The position numbers and the translations under genes were made by a program. Shown piece after piece: positions 15,720-23,803 of a stretch of DNA of 24,875 nucleotides; position 1 is the first letter of the stretch, and every line of letters starts with the position of its first letter. Under the pieces are notes generated by a model, which made no database searches, was not told where the DNA came from, and worked only from the letters and a program-made list of their open reading frames with translations. The DNA comes from Zunongwangia endophytica (GTDB lineage: Bacteria > Bacteroidota > Bacteroidia > Flavobacteriales > Flavobacteriaceae). The stretch is taken from the NCBI RefSeq assembly GCF_030409505.1, contig NZ_JAUFPZ010000001.1:1-24875 (forward strand). Direction: 5' to 3'.

Positions 15720-15955
15720 TCTTCAAAATTTTCATCTTCAAAGACATCATTGAATAACAATCGATCGTCATTATTCTCACGCATTTCTTCAAAAGCTTTT
15801 TCCCAGTTTTTTCTCGGGCTACTAATTGGTTTCAGGATTATTTGTCCTTTATCCAAAATCATCTCTACTTTATCTTTTATATTATATTTTTCTAAAATAG
15901 TTTTGCTTAAACGTAGACCTTTAGAGTTTCCAATTTTTATAATAGCTGTTTCCAT
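15710..15955 (-). CDS. mazE: MazE-like (AbrB-fold) antitoxin
   Basis: 81 residues. The N-terminal SpoVT/AbrB-type DNA-binding domain (METAIIKIGNSKGLRLSK, then KVEMILDKGQIILKPI) is followed by an acidic, probably disordered tail (FEEMRENNDDR...FEDENFEEWS) that would bind and block MazF. First gene of the pair, with its own promoter and a candidate operator just upstream. Cassette ends GTTGCCATTA (15358-15367) and TAATGGCAAC (16020-16029) are perfectly complementary. Confidence 0.92.
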   Translation of the reverse strand: METAIIKIGNSKGLRLSKTILEKYNIKDKVEMILDKGQIILKPISSPRKNWEKAFEEMRENNDDRLLFNDVFEDENFEEWS

Positions 15956-15967
15956 AATTTTATTAAT

Positions 15968-15982
15968 GTATATACAAAGTTA
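15968..15982 (-). promoter_or_regulatory. Candidate mazEF promoter -7 box and operator
   Basis: The minus strand reads TAACTTTG at 15982-15975, an exact match to the Bacteroidota -7 box TAnnTTTG, 19 bp before the mazE ATG. It abuts, sharing one base, the 8-bp palindrome GTATATAC (15968-15975), a plausible MazE autoregulatory site. This would let the pair be expressed without a distant array promoter. Confidence 0.5.
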
Positions 15983-16022
15983 TTACAAATTATTAGACCC
16001 GCAAAGTTTTTTTTCGTATTAA

Positions 16023-16155
16023 TGGCAACGTGTTTGTATATGGTTTGTTGCGTGTTTCAAGCAACTAATTTAGCAAATAAATCACAGATAGAAAGTCCAC
16101 GAGGACTTTCGCAAGTAGGCAAAAAGCCAGCAATAAATTATATACGGTGTTGGCA
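16023..16155 (-). repeat. attC-like repeat 14 (short class)
   Basis: A 133-bp palindrome with cores TGGCAAC (16023-16029) and GTTGGCA (16149-16155). Arms GTATATGGTTTGTTGC and AGCAATAAATTATATAC pair. Perfect interior stem GAAAGTCC/GGACTTTC at 16091-16110. Confidence 0.87.
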
Positions 16156-16186
16156 TTTCGTTGTTTTTTTAAGAGTTCAAATTATG

Positions 16187-18094
16187 TTAAAGATTTAGAA
16201 AATATTGCTTGTTAATTAGTATAAGTATGTATTTTGTTAATTCCTTTATTAATTTTTTTCCAAATGAAGTAATTTGAATTTCAGAATTATCTTTAATATT
16301 TATTCCTCCAGCATTTCTCATATTATTTCCATCTAAAAAAATACTTCCGAAAAGATTAAAATCGGTTATTTTACTGTTATTCATTGAAAAAGTATAAACA
16401 TCCAATGCATCTTTATTGGTCCCAGCATTTCTAGATCCTATTAAATAATAGATATCGTCTTCTTTAAAAATATTAATATTTTGCGTTTTCCCAAAAGTTT
16501 CATTATTAGAGAATTTGATCCAGTTTTCTGTTAAAGAAACCCAAGTATTACTTTCTTTATTTAAAAGTTTATATTCCATATCCATAGCTTGAGTTGTAAT
16601 TACAATGATCAATCTTTCAGTTGTATTTATATCAATATAGCCAGCAGCTTGCGCGTCACTTGAGGTAAACTCAAAATCTGTTATGTTAGAAAGGTTATTT
16701 TCAAAAAACCTAATTATTTTTTTAGAACTTCCACTTGGTGATGCTTTTTCAGCAAGAGCGACAACTAATGTATTTTCGTTGAATTGAATACCACCTGCAT
16801 GTCCATATCCATCTGTTACTTTAACGTTATTTGCCTCAACGATTCCATTTTTAATAGGGACAATTAACCCTTTTTTAGTACTATTGTTATAATTACTTGA
16901 TGAAAGTATGAATGAATTATTGTTAACAGATTGAATTCCTTGGATATGCTCGTCAGCATCACCTAAATAAGGATATTCTTTAGTGCTTGAGAAGACAACG
17001 TCTTGAGAAATGGGTGATATAGAAAGTAAATTTGATAAAAATGGTTTTAAATAAAAATAATTTAATGATAATCTAGGACTACTGTTTGTTTGTATTCCAT
17101 GTATTTTATAATCGCCAGTCCATGTTTGGCCATCGAAAGATGCGTAGTATATATCATTTGAACGACCAGCTTTATAATTAGTATAAAGTTTATTTTCGAA
17201 TACTGTACAAGAGGGAGATTCACTGGTTTGTATGTTATTGCCATTAACTTTTATTTTATTATTTCCAGTCCATGTTTGGCCATCGAAAGAAGCGTAATAT
17301 ACATTGTTTGAACGACCAGCTTTGTAAACAACATATAATTTATTATTAAATACGGCACAAGAGGGAGATTTACTCGTTTGGATACTACTACCATTAATTT
17401 TTATTTTATTATCTCCAGTCCATGCTTGGCCATTAAAATAAGAATAATATGTATTGTTTGAACGACCAGCTTTGTAAACAATGTAAAGTTTATTATTGAA
17501 TACAACAGAAGAAGGTGTTTTACTTGTTTGAATACTATTGCCATTAATTTTTATTTTATTATCTCCAGTCCATGTTTGGCCATCGAAAGAAGCATAATAT
17601 ACATTATTCGAACGACCACCTTTGTAAGTAATATATAATTTATTATTAAATACAGTACAAGAGGGAGATTCACTGGTTTGTATGTTATTACCATTAATTT
17701 TTATTCTATTATTTCCAGTCCATGTTTGGCCATCGAAAGAAGCGTAGTATATATCATTTGAACGACCAGCTTTGTAAACAACATATAATTTATTATTAAA
17801 AAATACTTGACTAGGACTTTTACTTGATTGAATATCTACATTATTAATAGTTATTTTTTTTTCTATAGCAACACATTTTTCTGTTTTTGGTATAAAATGA
17901 GAATAGTAAATATCATTTGAATTACCAGCTTTGTAAAGAGAAATAAGGTGGTAATTCAAATATTGTTTACTAGAAATGACTTTGTTTTTTGAAGTTGTAG
18001 AAGGAATATACTCTTCAGTAGAAGGAATATACTCTTCATTTGTACATCCAACGAATGTTATTAAGGTAATTAATGTGAAAAATAAGTTTTTCAT
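16187..18094 (-). CDS. Lipoprotein with six tandem 50-residue repeats
   Basis: 635 residues. Signal peptide with lipobox (LITFVGC, cysteine at residue 17), followed by a duplicated EYIPST. Residues about 45-335 hold six repeats with the core YKAGRSNDIYYASFDGQTWT. In DNA, the five best copies are spaced exactly 150 bp apart (near 17116, 17266, 17416, 17566 and 17716). The pattern of a short strand, GRSN turn, YYASFDG strand and W suggests a beta-propeller or lectin-like fold; the carbohydrate-binding idea is an inference. The remaining ~290 residues form another domain (DADEHIQGIQS, GYGHAGGIQFN, SDAQAAGYIDIN, IGSRNAGTN) I do not recognise. Probably exposed at the cell surface. Largest cassette of the array; ends GTTGGCATT (16149-16157) and AATGCCAAC (18191-18199) match. 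Confidence 0.8.
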   Translation of the reverse strand: MKNLFFTLITLITFVGCTNEEYIPSTEEYIPSTTSKNKVISSKQYLNYHLISLYKAGNSNDIYYSHFIPKTEKCVAIEKKITINNVDIQSSKSPSQVFFNNKLYVVYKAGRSNDIYYASFDGQTWTGNNRIKINGNNIQTSESPSCTVFNNKLYITYKGGRSNNVYYASFDGQTWTGDNKIKINGNSIQTSKTPSSVVFNNKLYIVYKAGRSNNTYYSYFNGQAWTGDNKIKINGSSIQTSKSPSCAVFNNKLYVVYKAGRSNNVYYASFDGQTWTGNNKIKVNGNNIQTSESPSCTVFENKLYTNYKAGRSNDIYYASFDGQTWTGDYKIHGIQTNSSPRLSLNYFYLKPFLSNLLSISPISQDVVFSSTKEYPYLGDADEHIQGIQSVNNNSFILSSSNYNNSTKKGLIVPIKNGIVEANNVKVTDGYGHAGGIQFNENTLVVALAEKASPSGSSKKIIRFFENNLSNITDFEFTSSDAQAAGYIDINTTERLIIVITTQAMDMEYKLLNKESNTWVSLTENWIKFSNNETFGKTQNINIFKEDDIYYLIGSRNAGTNKDALDVYTFSMNNSKITDFNLFGSIFLDGNNMRNAGGINIKDNSEIQITSFGKKLIKELTKYILILINKQYFLNL

Positions 18095-18192
18095 GATATT
18101 TAATATTTATGAATAAGTTTATGTAATAGAGGTTCTTTTCTAATACGTTTATTTTTTATAATTTTGTTGTTCGCAATGTGTATTAAAATGAA

Positions 18193-18323
18193 TGCCAACG
18201 GGGTGTATAAGATTAGTTGCGTGTTTTAAACACTAAAGCTATAAAATAAAACACAAATTTATTATCGATGAAAACTTTCGTAAATAAACTAAAACCAGCA
18301 ATTAATTTTATACGTTGTTATAT
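18193..18323 (-). repeat. attC-like repeat 15 (short class, last of the array)
   Basis: A 131-bp palindrome with cores TGCCAAC (18193-18199) and GTTATAT (18317-18323). Arms GTGTATAAGATTAGTTGC and AGCAATTAATTTTATAC pair. Its outer core has no complementary partner to the right: the sequence beyond runs into a broken VWA gene, so the cassette that owned this site is gone. Confidence 0.83.
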
Positions 18324-18333
18324 ATAGTTTTAT

Positions 18334-19382
18334 TCAAATTTTAAATATTTTGTTTCTTGAACTATTTTCGAATAAAGGTTGCATCAAATAAGGATCTTGA
18401 GCAATCATAAAAGTCGTAATAGGAATTTGCAATTTTCTTGCTTGCTGCGCCATGTTGTAGCACTTATCCACAATAAATGATCTAATCCCATACTGTTTTA
18501 TAATAACTCCCATCGCGCTCTCTAATACAACTTGGTTTCCCATCGGTAATCATAAAAATTTGCTTGTTGGTATTTCGTTTTCTTCGCAAAATATCCATCG
18601 CTAATTTCAAACCATCTACAGTGTTCGTATGATAAGGCCCCTACTTTCAAATATGGCAAATCGGCTATTGAAACCGGCCAGGCATCATTCCCAAAACGAT
18701 GATATCCAAAGTAAACTTTTGGATAACGCGTCGTAATAAGTTCTGCTAAAGCCATCGCCACTTTTTTAGCCGGAGTGATACGATCTTCCCGTATAGAATC
18801 AATACTATGACTAAGGTCGATCATGAGGACCGTGCTCATTTGAGATTTGTAGTGTGTTTCTTCGACTACCAATCATCATGACTCATATTAAAATCACCAA
18901 TACCATGATTAATTTGAGCATTCGTAAACTTTCGGTCATTGAAATTCGGTCTAAAGAATCCCAAACTGATAATCCCTAAAATCTCCGGTATGCTCATCGC
19001 CGCGTCCTACGTGACTTGTTCATATGATTTCCGAATTTGATTTACGCATTTTTCCGAAAATCTGATCTAAAGCCTGCTTACGAATCGCTCTTTCGGTTTT
19101 TGAGTAATCTTTAAACTTCCAGAACCGTCGCCTTCCCCATCACCATCGTGATCAAGCTCTTCTTTGATATACCCTTTGTTTCAGATCTTCGATAAAATCT
19201 TCGATGGTATAATCATCGTCGGTAAGTTTATATTCTTCGTCTAGTTGGTACAACCAGTCGAGCGCTTCATCTTAAATCACCCGAGTATGATTGATCAATT
19301 CCTTAAAAATCTCAAAGTTTTTTTCAAAAGGAGTGATGTTGGGTTCTTCGTACTTTTTAAATACAAATCCCTTTTCCTTCAT
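18334..19382 (-). pseudogene. VWA-domain protein, many frameshifts, C-terminus cut at array edge
   Basis: Starts at the ATG at 19380-19382 (MKEKGFVFKKYEEPNITPFEK). Readable pieces in changing frames: DEALDWLYQLDEEYKLTDDDY, GYIKEELDHDGDGEGDG, TERAIRKQALDQIFGKM, GRGDEHTGDF, then the VWA metal-site region VLMIDLSHS, FGNDAWPVSIADLPYLKVG, KQIFMITDGKP in frame fragments, and RKLQIPITTFMIAQDPYLMQ. Close relatives of this protein, usually beside a MoxR-type AAA ATPase, carry on for a few dozen residues more. Here the homology stops at about 18380 and the last frame closes 11 bp from repeat 15. At least six one-base indels are needed to restore the frame (for example GGGG for GGG near 18640, and AAAA for AAAAA near 18505). 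Their clean nature suggests sequencing error or very recent decay. Confidence 0.8.
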
Positions 19383-19602
19383 TTATCTTTCTTCTTCAAA
19401 GCTTAAATTTACGCTTTTTTCGACAGAAAATTAAATTGAACATTTTCATAACTTTCTTAATTTGAAAAAACTCAGATTATTAGTCCTTCCATTTTATCTT
19501 TACGTTATTCTTTTCTTAAATACTTTCTAATTTTCCTGAATAATTAGAAATTTGAAAAGAATCTACAAAAACCGGCTTCGAAAGCTAAAAATCGACTATC
19601 GC
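19383..19602. other. Intergenic region between divergent genes
   Basis: 220 bp of AT-rich DNA between the starts of the VWA and EEP genes. It should hold both promoters, but I see no exact TAnnTTTG box at a convincing distance from either start. Confidence 0.4.
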
Positions 19603-20694
19603 ATGGAAACCGCTGAAATTATAATTCTTTGTTTAAATATTCTTATCTTAATTCCTTCCATAGCTTCATCACAAGGTTTGATCAATGGTGGATTCGTGGT
19701 TTTGATTTTCCAAGATACAGACTCTTTTATCTGATTGTAGTTCTGCTGTTATTGGATACTTTTATGATTTCTCCAAAACATGGCACTATGTGGGTGCTGG
19801 ATTTTTAGTATTGAGCCTTGTACATCAATTTTTCAAAGTATATCCTTAACACCTATCTATCTAGAAGACAAGTGGTAAAATTTAAAGGAAAGGAAACAAA
19901 TGGCGCAATTTCAATTCTTGTTAGCAACGTACTAACCACTAATAAGCATCCTGAAAAGCTTGTTGCTTTGTTAAAGAACGTGACCCTGATATTTTATTGA
20001 CGTTGGAAAGTGACAAAAGATGGGAGAAAGCACTGGAAGAAAATTGAAGACCGCTATAAATATACCGTAAAGGTGCCATTAGATAATCTTTATGGAATGC
20101 ACCTATATTCAAAATTGGAATTAGTAGATACTGATGTACATTATCTGTTACAAGACGATATTCCATCGATACATGGTTTCGTAAAATTGAGGAATGGTGA
20201 ATTCGTTAAAATTCATTGTCTGCATCCTATGCCTCCGAGTCCTACGGAAAGTTACACTTCAACGAACCGAGATGCTGAAATTTTAATGCTGGGAAGAGAT
20301 ATTACTCCGGAAGATAGAAAAGTTTTAGTATTTGGAGATTTGAATGATGTTGCCTGGTCTAGAACAACAAAATTGTTTCAGGAAATAGCGGACTAATGGA
20401 CCAAGAAATGGTCGAGGATTTTTTAATACATTTCATACAGGTTACCCCTTACTAGGTGGCCTTTAGAATCATGTATTCCATTCAAAAGACTTTACACAAA
20501 TAGATATTGCGAGAGAAAAAAGTATTGGCAGTGATCACTTTCCTATGTATATAAAATTACATTACGAACCTAGAGCTGTAAATGTACAGGATGAATTAGA
20601 GCTAGATCGAGAGGACGAGCAATGGGCATTCGAAAAAAATGAGGAAGCACATCCTTTAGAAAAAAGTATTGATATGCCTAAAAAAATTCACTAA
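19603..20694 (+). pseudogene. Endonuclease/exonuclease/phosphatase-family membrane protein, frameshifted
   Basis: Likely start METAEIIILCLNILILI. Two or three N-terminal hydrophobic helices are followed by an EEP (DNase I-like) domain, as in YafD-type proteins. Motifs in order: ISILVSNV (normally ISI..aNV), DPDILLTLESD, GMHLYSKLEL, VKIHCLHPMPPSPTES, VLVFGDLNDVAWS (metal-binding DxN), HTGYPLL, LDHVF-like remnant and IGSDHFPMYIKL (catalytic DH). The acidic tail ends at TAA 20692-20694. The frame is broken several times (near 19690, 19850, 19990, 20395 and 20460). The amino-acid sequence is well preserved on both sides of each break. Confidence 0.78.
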
Positions 20695-20699
20695 TAGGC

Positions 20700-21080
20700 T
20701 CAAGCTTCTTTAATGTATTGCAATGCTTGATAGTAACTGGTTTCTCTATATAAACTATTACTCTTGGTAGCTTTAGCTTTCAAACGGTCTTTTCGATCAA
20801 TAGAAGAAGTCACCATTATGACATTGAAATTATCTTTTAATGGATATTTATAAGTTCATCTAAAAATTCCCAGCCATTCATTTTTGCATATTTATGTCAA
20901 GTAGAATTAAATAGCGTTTTTTCAGGATTATTAATATTTTGGGGATGATTTAAGTAATTTAGCGTTTCTGTCGCGCTTTTAAAAGCTACCGGTTTAGAAG
21001 CTATTCCGCATCTTAAAACCATCTTTTTCTGCATTCATCAAAACAATATCATCGTCATCCACTAGTATGACCTCTAACAT
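20700..21080 (-). pseudogene. Single-domain response regulator, frameshifted
   Basis: Read on the minus strand from ATG 21080: MLEVILVDDDDIVLMN with the acidic DD pocket, then a frame change, IASKPVAFKSATETLNYLN, the phospho-acceptor region ILLDINMQKMNGWEFLDEL, then VIMVTSSIDRKDRLKAKA, and a C-terminal TSYYQALQYIKEA. This matches the receiver-only regulators usually coded next to PAS kinases in Flavobacteriia. Four or more single-base changes interrupt the frame. It is 47 bp downstream of the PAS gene on the same strand, so the two probably form an operon and a phosphotransfer pair. Confidence 0.75.
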
Positions 21081-21127
21081 AAGCGTAGGTTAAGATTAAA
21101 ATTTTTAAATAGATTTTGGGCGTAAAT

Positions 21128-22872
21128 CTAATTATCGTATGTTTTCTCAGCTATTTTTCTAACGATAGCATCCAAATCATCTGCGGAATTAATAATTTTT
21201 TCTAAAAATCTTCATTTTCTGCAACATTTTTTTTGTCATGCTTTATAAGTTGCACTAATCCCATTATCTTTGCGAGTGGTGCTCTTACCATGTGTGACTG
21301 CTGCCAGGCTATTTCTTCTAGTTTGCGATTTCTCTTTTCAATCTGTTTTAAATGTTCCTTTTGCTGCGTAATATCCTGTTTCAAACCCTATATTCTTTCG
21401 GCATTTCCATCTGAATCATAAACAATATAACTACGATCTAAAAAAACCTTATAAAATCCGTCTGCACATTTAAAGCGATATTCTAACTGGAATGTTCGCT
21501 CTCCAGAACGTATTACTTTTTTAATTTATCTATTACATGAAGACGATCCTCCGGATGAATATTTTCATTCCACCAATATCGAAATTCTTTCTTCATCACC
21601 TCTCTATGATCATATCCACAAACTTTGTAAATCGCCTTAGAAACTTTCACATTCTCACTTTCAATATTATAATCAGTAATAATATCACTTGTAGCTTCTG
21701 AAATAATTTCATATCCCGATAAACTTTCTGAAAGTCGTTTCTTTGTTCTACCAAATCGGTTACATCTCTACTGTTAATCACTATACCATTTACAGGGGCA
21801 TAATCTAAAAGATTAGTGACTTTTGTCTCGATAAAAACGACAATAACCGGTACCGTCGATAAACCTATAGAACGGAAGACTGACTTTTTTATTAGGTTCA
21901 TTTTTTATTCCACGGAGAAAAGTTGTTATGAAAGACTGATCCTCAGGATGCACATGACTGACAAAACTTTCAGTATATATATCTTCAAGTTTGTAATGCA
22001 AAAACGTTTTCACTACCGGGACTTAAATAGGTATACTTTAAATTTTCGTCTAGAATAGCAATTAGATCACCACCTTCCTGAACCAAAGCTTTAAAGCGTT
22101 CTTCGCTATTTTCAAGAGCTTTTTTATTTTTACATTCTCTGTTACATCCCTGGCAAGCGTTAACCTAGCAGTCTTCCCATCATAATCAATGGTGTACTGT
22201 GAAGTTAACTCGAATTAATTGTCCGTCTTTTTTTCTATGAACAATTTGTATCTTAAAAAACTCATCGCTTCTTTTTCTTTTGACCAAGAATATTCTTTCC
22301 TCCTCTTCCCACTGCCATATATCATTTGCAGATTTTTGTAAAAATTCTCCTTCTGAATAGCCGTAGTGATTAATAGCTGCCTGATTGACACTCAAAAATT
22401 TTAAGCTCTGGCGATCCAACACCCACATAGGGAGCGGCGAAAAATAAAAAAGCGTTTTATAATTATTCTCAGATCGCTCTATTTGACATTTGTAGAATTT
22501 ACGCTTAATTGTGAAATCTATACTACGTTTAAAGAAGAGGATTTACTTCAGCTATATGCATATAGTCTTCTATGCCTCTTGCAAAAGATTCATAACGTAC
22601 CTTCTAACTCTACAATTGGTAACAATTAGAACAGGAAATTCCTTTCGATCCGTTACAAAATCTAATATTTCATCTACATTAGATTCTTTGTAATTTAATT
22701 GCAATACCAGAATATCAAAATCGCAATTTTCAATTAAAATTCTTTTTAGAGAATCTAATCCGGTACACTGAGAAATATAGTAATTGGCTTCTTTTTTTAA
22801 AGCGCTGAGAAGTATCTCGGTTTCCGAAATAAAACCGAAAAGAAGTATATGTAATTTTGATGAAGTGTTCAT
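21128..22872 (-). pseudogene. Multi-PAS HisKA protein without ATPase domain, frameshifted
   Basis: Begins MNTSSKLHILLFGFISETEILLSAL with a receiver-like N-terminal domain (to about residue 100). At least three PAS domains follow: MWVLDRQSLKFLSVNQAAINHYGYS; a second with FVSHVHPEDQSF; and a third with the ALVNSRDVTDL-type core and a later HPEDRL motif. The C-terminus has a coiled coil (DITQQKEHLKQIEKRNRKLEE) and a HisKA H-box WQQSHMVRAPLAKIMGL, then EDFLEKIINSADDLDAIVRKIAEKTY and stop TAG at 21128-21130. No HATPase_c domain follows. This shortened architecture is seen in Bacteroidota proteins paired with a lone receiver, like the one just downstream. About ten indels break the frame. Confidence 0.75.
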
Positions 22873-23044
22873 AATTTCAAATGACCGCTAAAACCATCAT
22901 TTAATGCAATAAGATTTAAAGGGACACCAAATTAATATTTTTTAAGTTAAATTGGTGAAAATTTAGTTTTATTTAAAACAATTACTCAATTGCTTTCAAA
23001 TATCATAATATTGAAGTTTTTTTACTTGCTGATGTGGTAAAAAC

Positions 23045-23800
23045 ATGGTAATTTTCGAAAAAAGTAATTTAGATGTTTCATTCTTTTCGAAGAAATATTT
23101 TTTCGTGGATCTGATAGAAGGTTTTACCGACTTTCATAATCATATTTTACCGGGGATCGACGACGGTTCGCCAGATGTTGAGACTAGCCTTCAGCTACTT
23201 AAAAAATTTGGGGAATTTGGTGTAACCAGTTTTGTGCACACCCCCCATGTGATGAATGATTATCATCCTAATACTCCTGAAACTATCCACGCTGCACTAG
23301 CAGAGTTGCAATCAGCACAGCATCTGATATAAAGAATTCAGCAGCTGCAGAATATATGATGGATCAATCACTAATGGAAAAACTTGATGATGAGGAACTC
23401 CTAAAAATTTCAGAAAACTTCAGTCTGGTTGAGATGTCTTTTTTTACAAGCTCCCATTAACCTTAAAGAAATCATCTTTAAACTTCAAAATAAGGGTCAC
23501 GTATTAATTCTAGCCATCCAGAGCGTTATGGATTTAATCATTCGCAGATCTAAAAAAATACACAGATCTAAAAAATAGAGGTTGTTATTTCAGCTGAATA
23601 TGCTCTCACTTTCTGAACACTACGGAAAGGGCATCCAGAAAATGGCTTTCAAATTACTCGAAAATCAGATGATCGATTACATAAGTAGTGATGCGCATCG
23701 CATGGAACATCTAGAAAAATTACAGCATATTAAACTGAAGTCGAAAGAAATTGAAATGCTAAAGCCGATTATAGAAAAAAGTAAGGAGCTTTTTGCCTAA
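23045..23800 (+). pseudogene. PHP-type tyrosine-protein phosphatase (CpsB/YwqE-like), frameshifted
   Basis: N-terminus YFFVDLIEGFTDFHNHILPGIDDGSPD gives the metal-binding HNH motif of the PHP fold, followed by FVHTPHVMNDYHPNTPE. Further frames supply AAAEYMMDQSLMEKL, FSLVEMSFF, a damaged version of the usual LAHPERY segment near 23510, and the final YISSDAHRMEHLEKL with the last metal ligands. The stop is at 23798-23800. Such enzymes dephosphorylate the tyrosine kinases that control capsule or exopolysaccharide export, in keeping with the neighbouring CapD-like gene. About five frame breaks. Confidence 0.8.
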
Positions 23801-23803
23801 ATC

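Noticed and set aside
649..16155. Repeat stems as intrinsic terminators
   Set aside because: The stems lack a consistent following T-run in the direction of transcription, and the strongest conserved parts are the outer cores, which a terminator would not need.
649..18323. CRISPR array or simple dispersed repeats
   Set aside because: Spacing is 0.3-2.5 kb, repeats are 130-195 bp and only loosely similar, and the unit between repeats is a gene. End complementarity is specific to each cassette.
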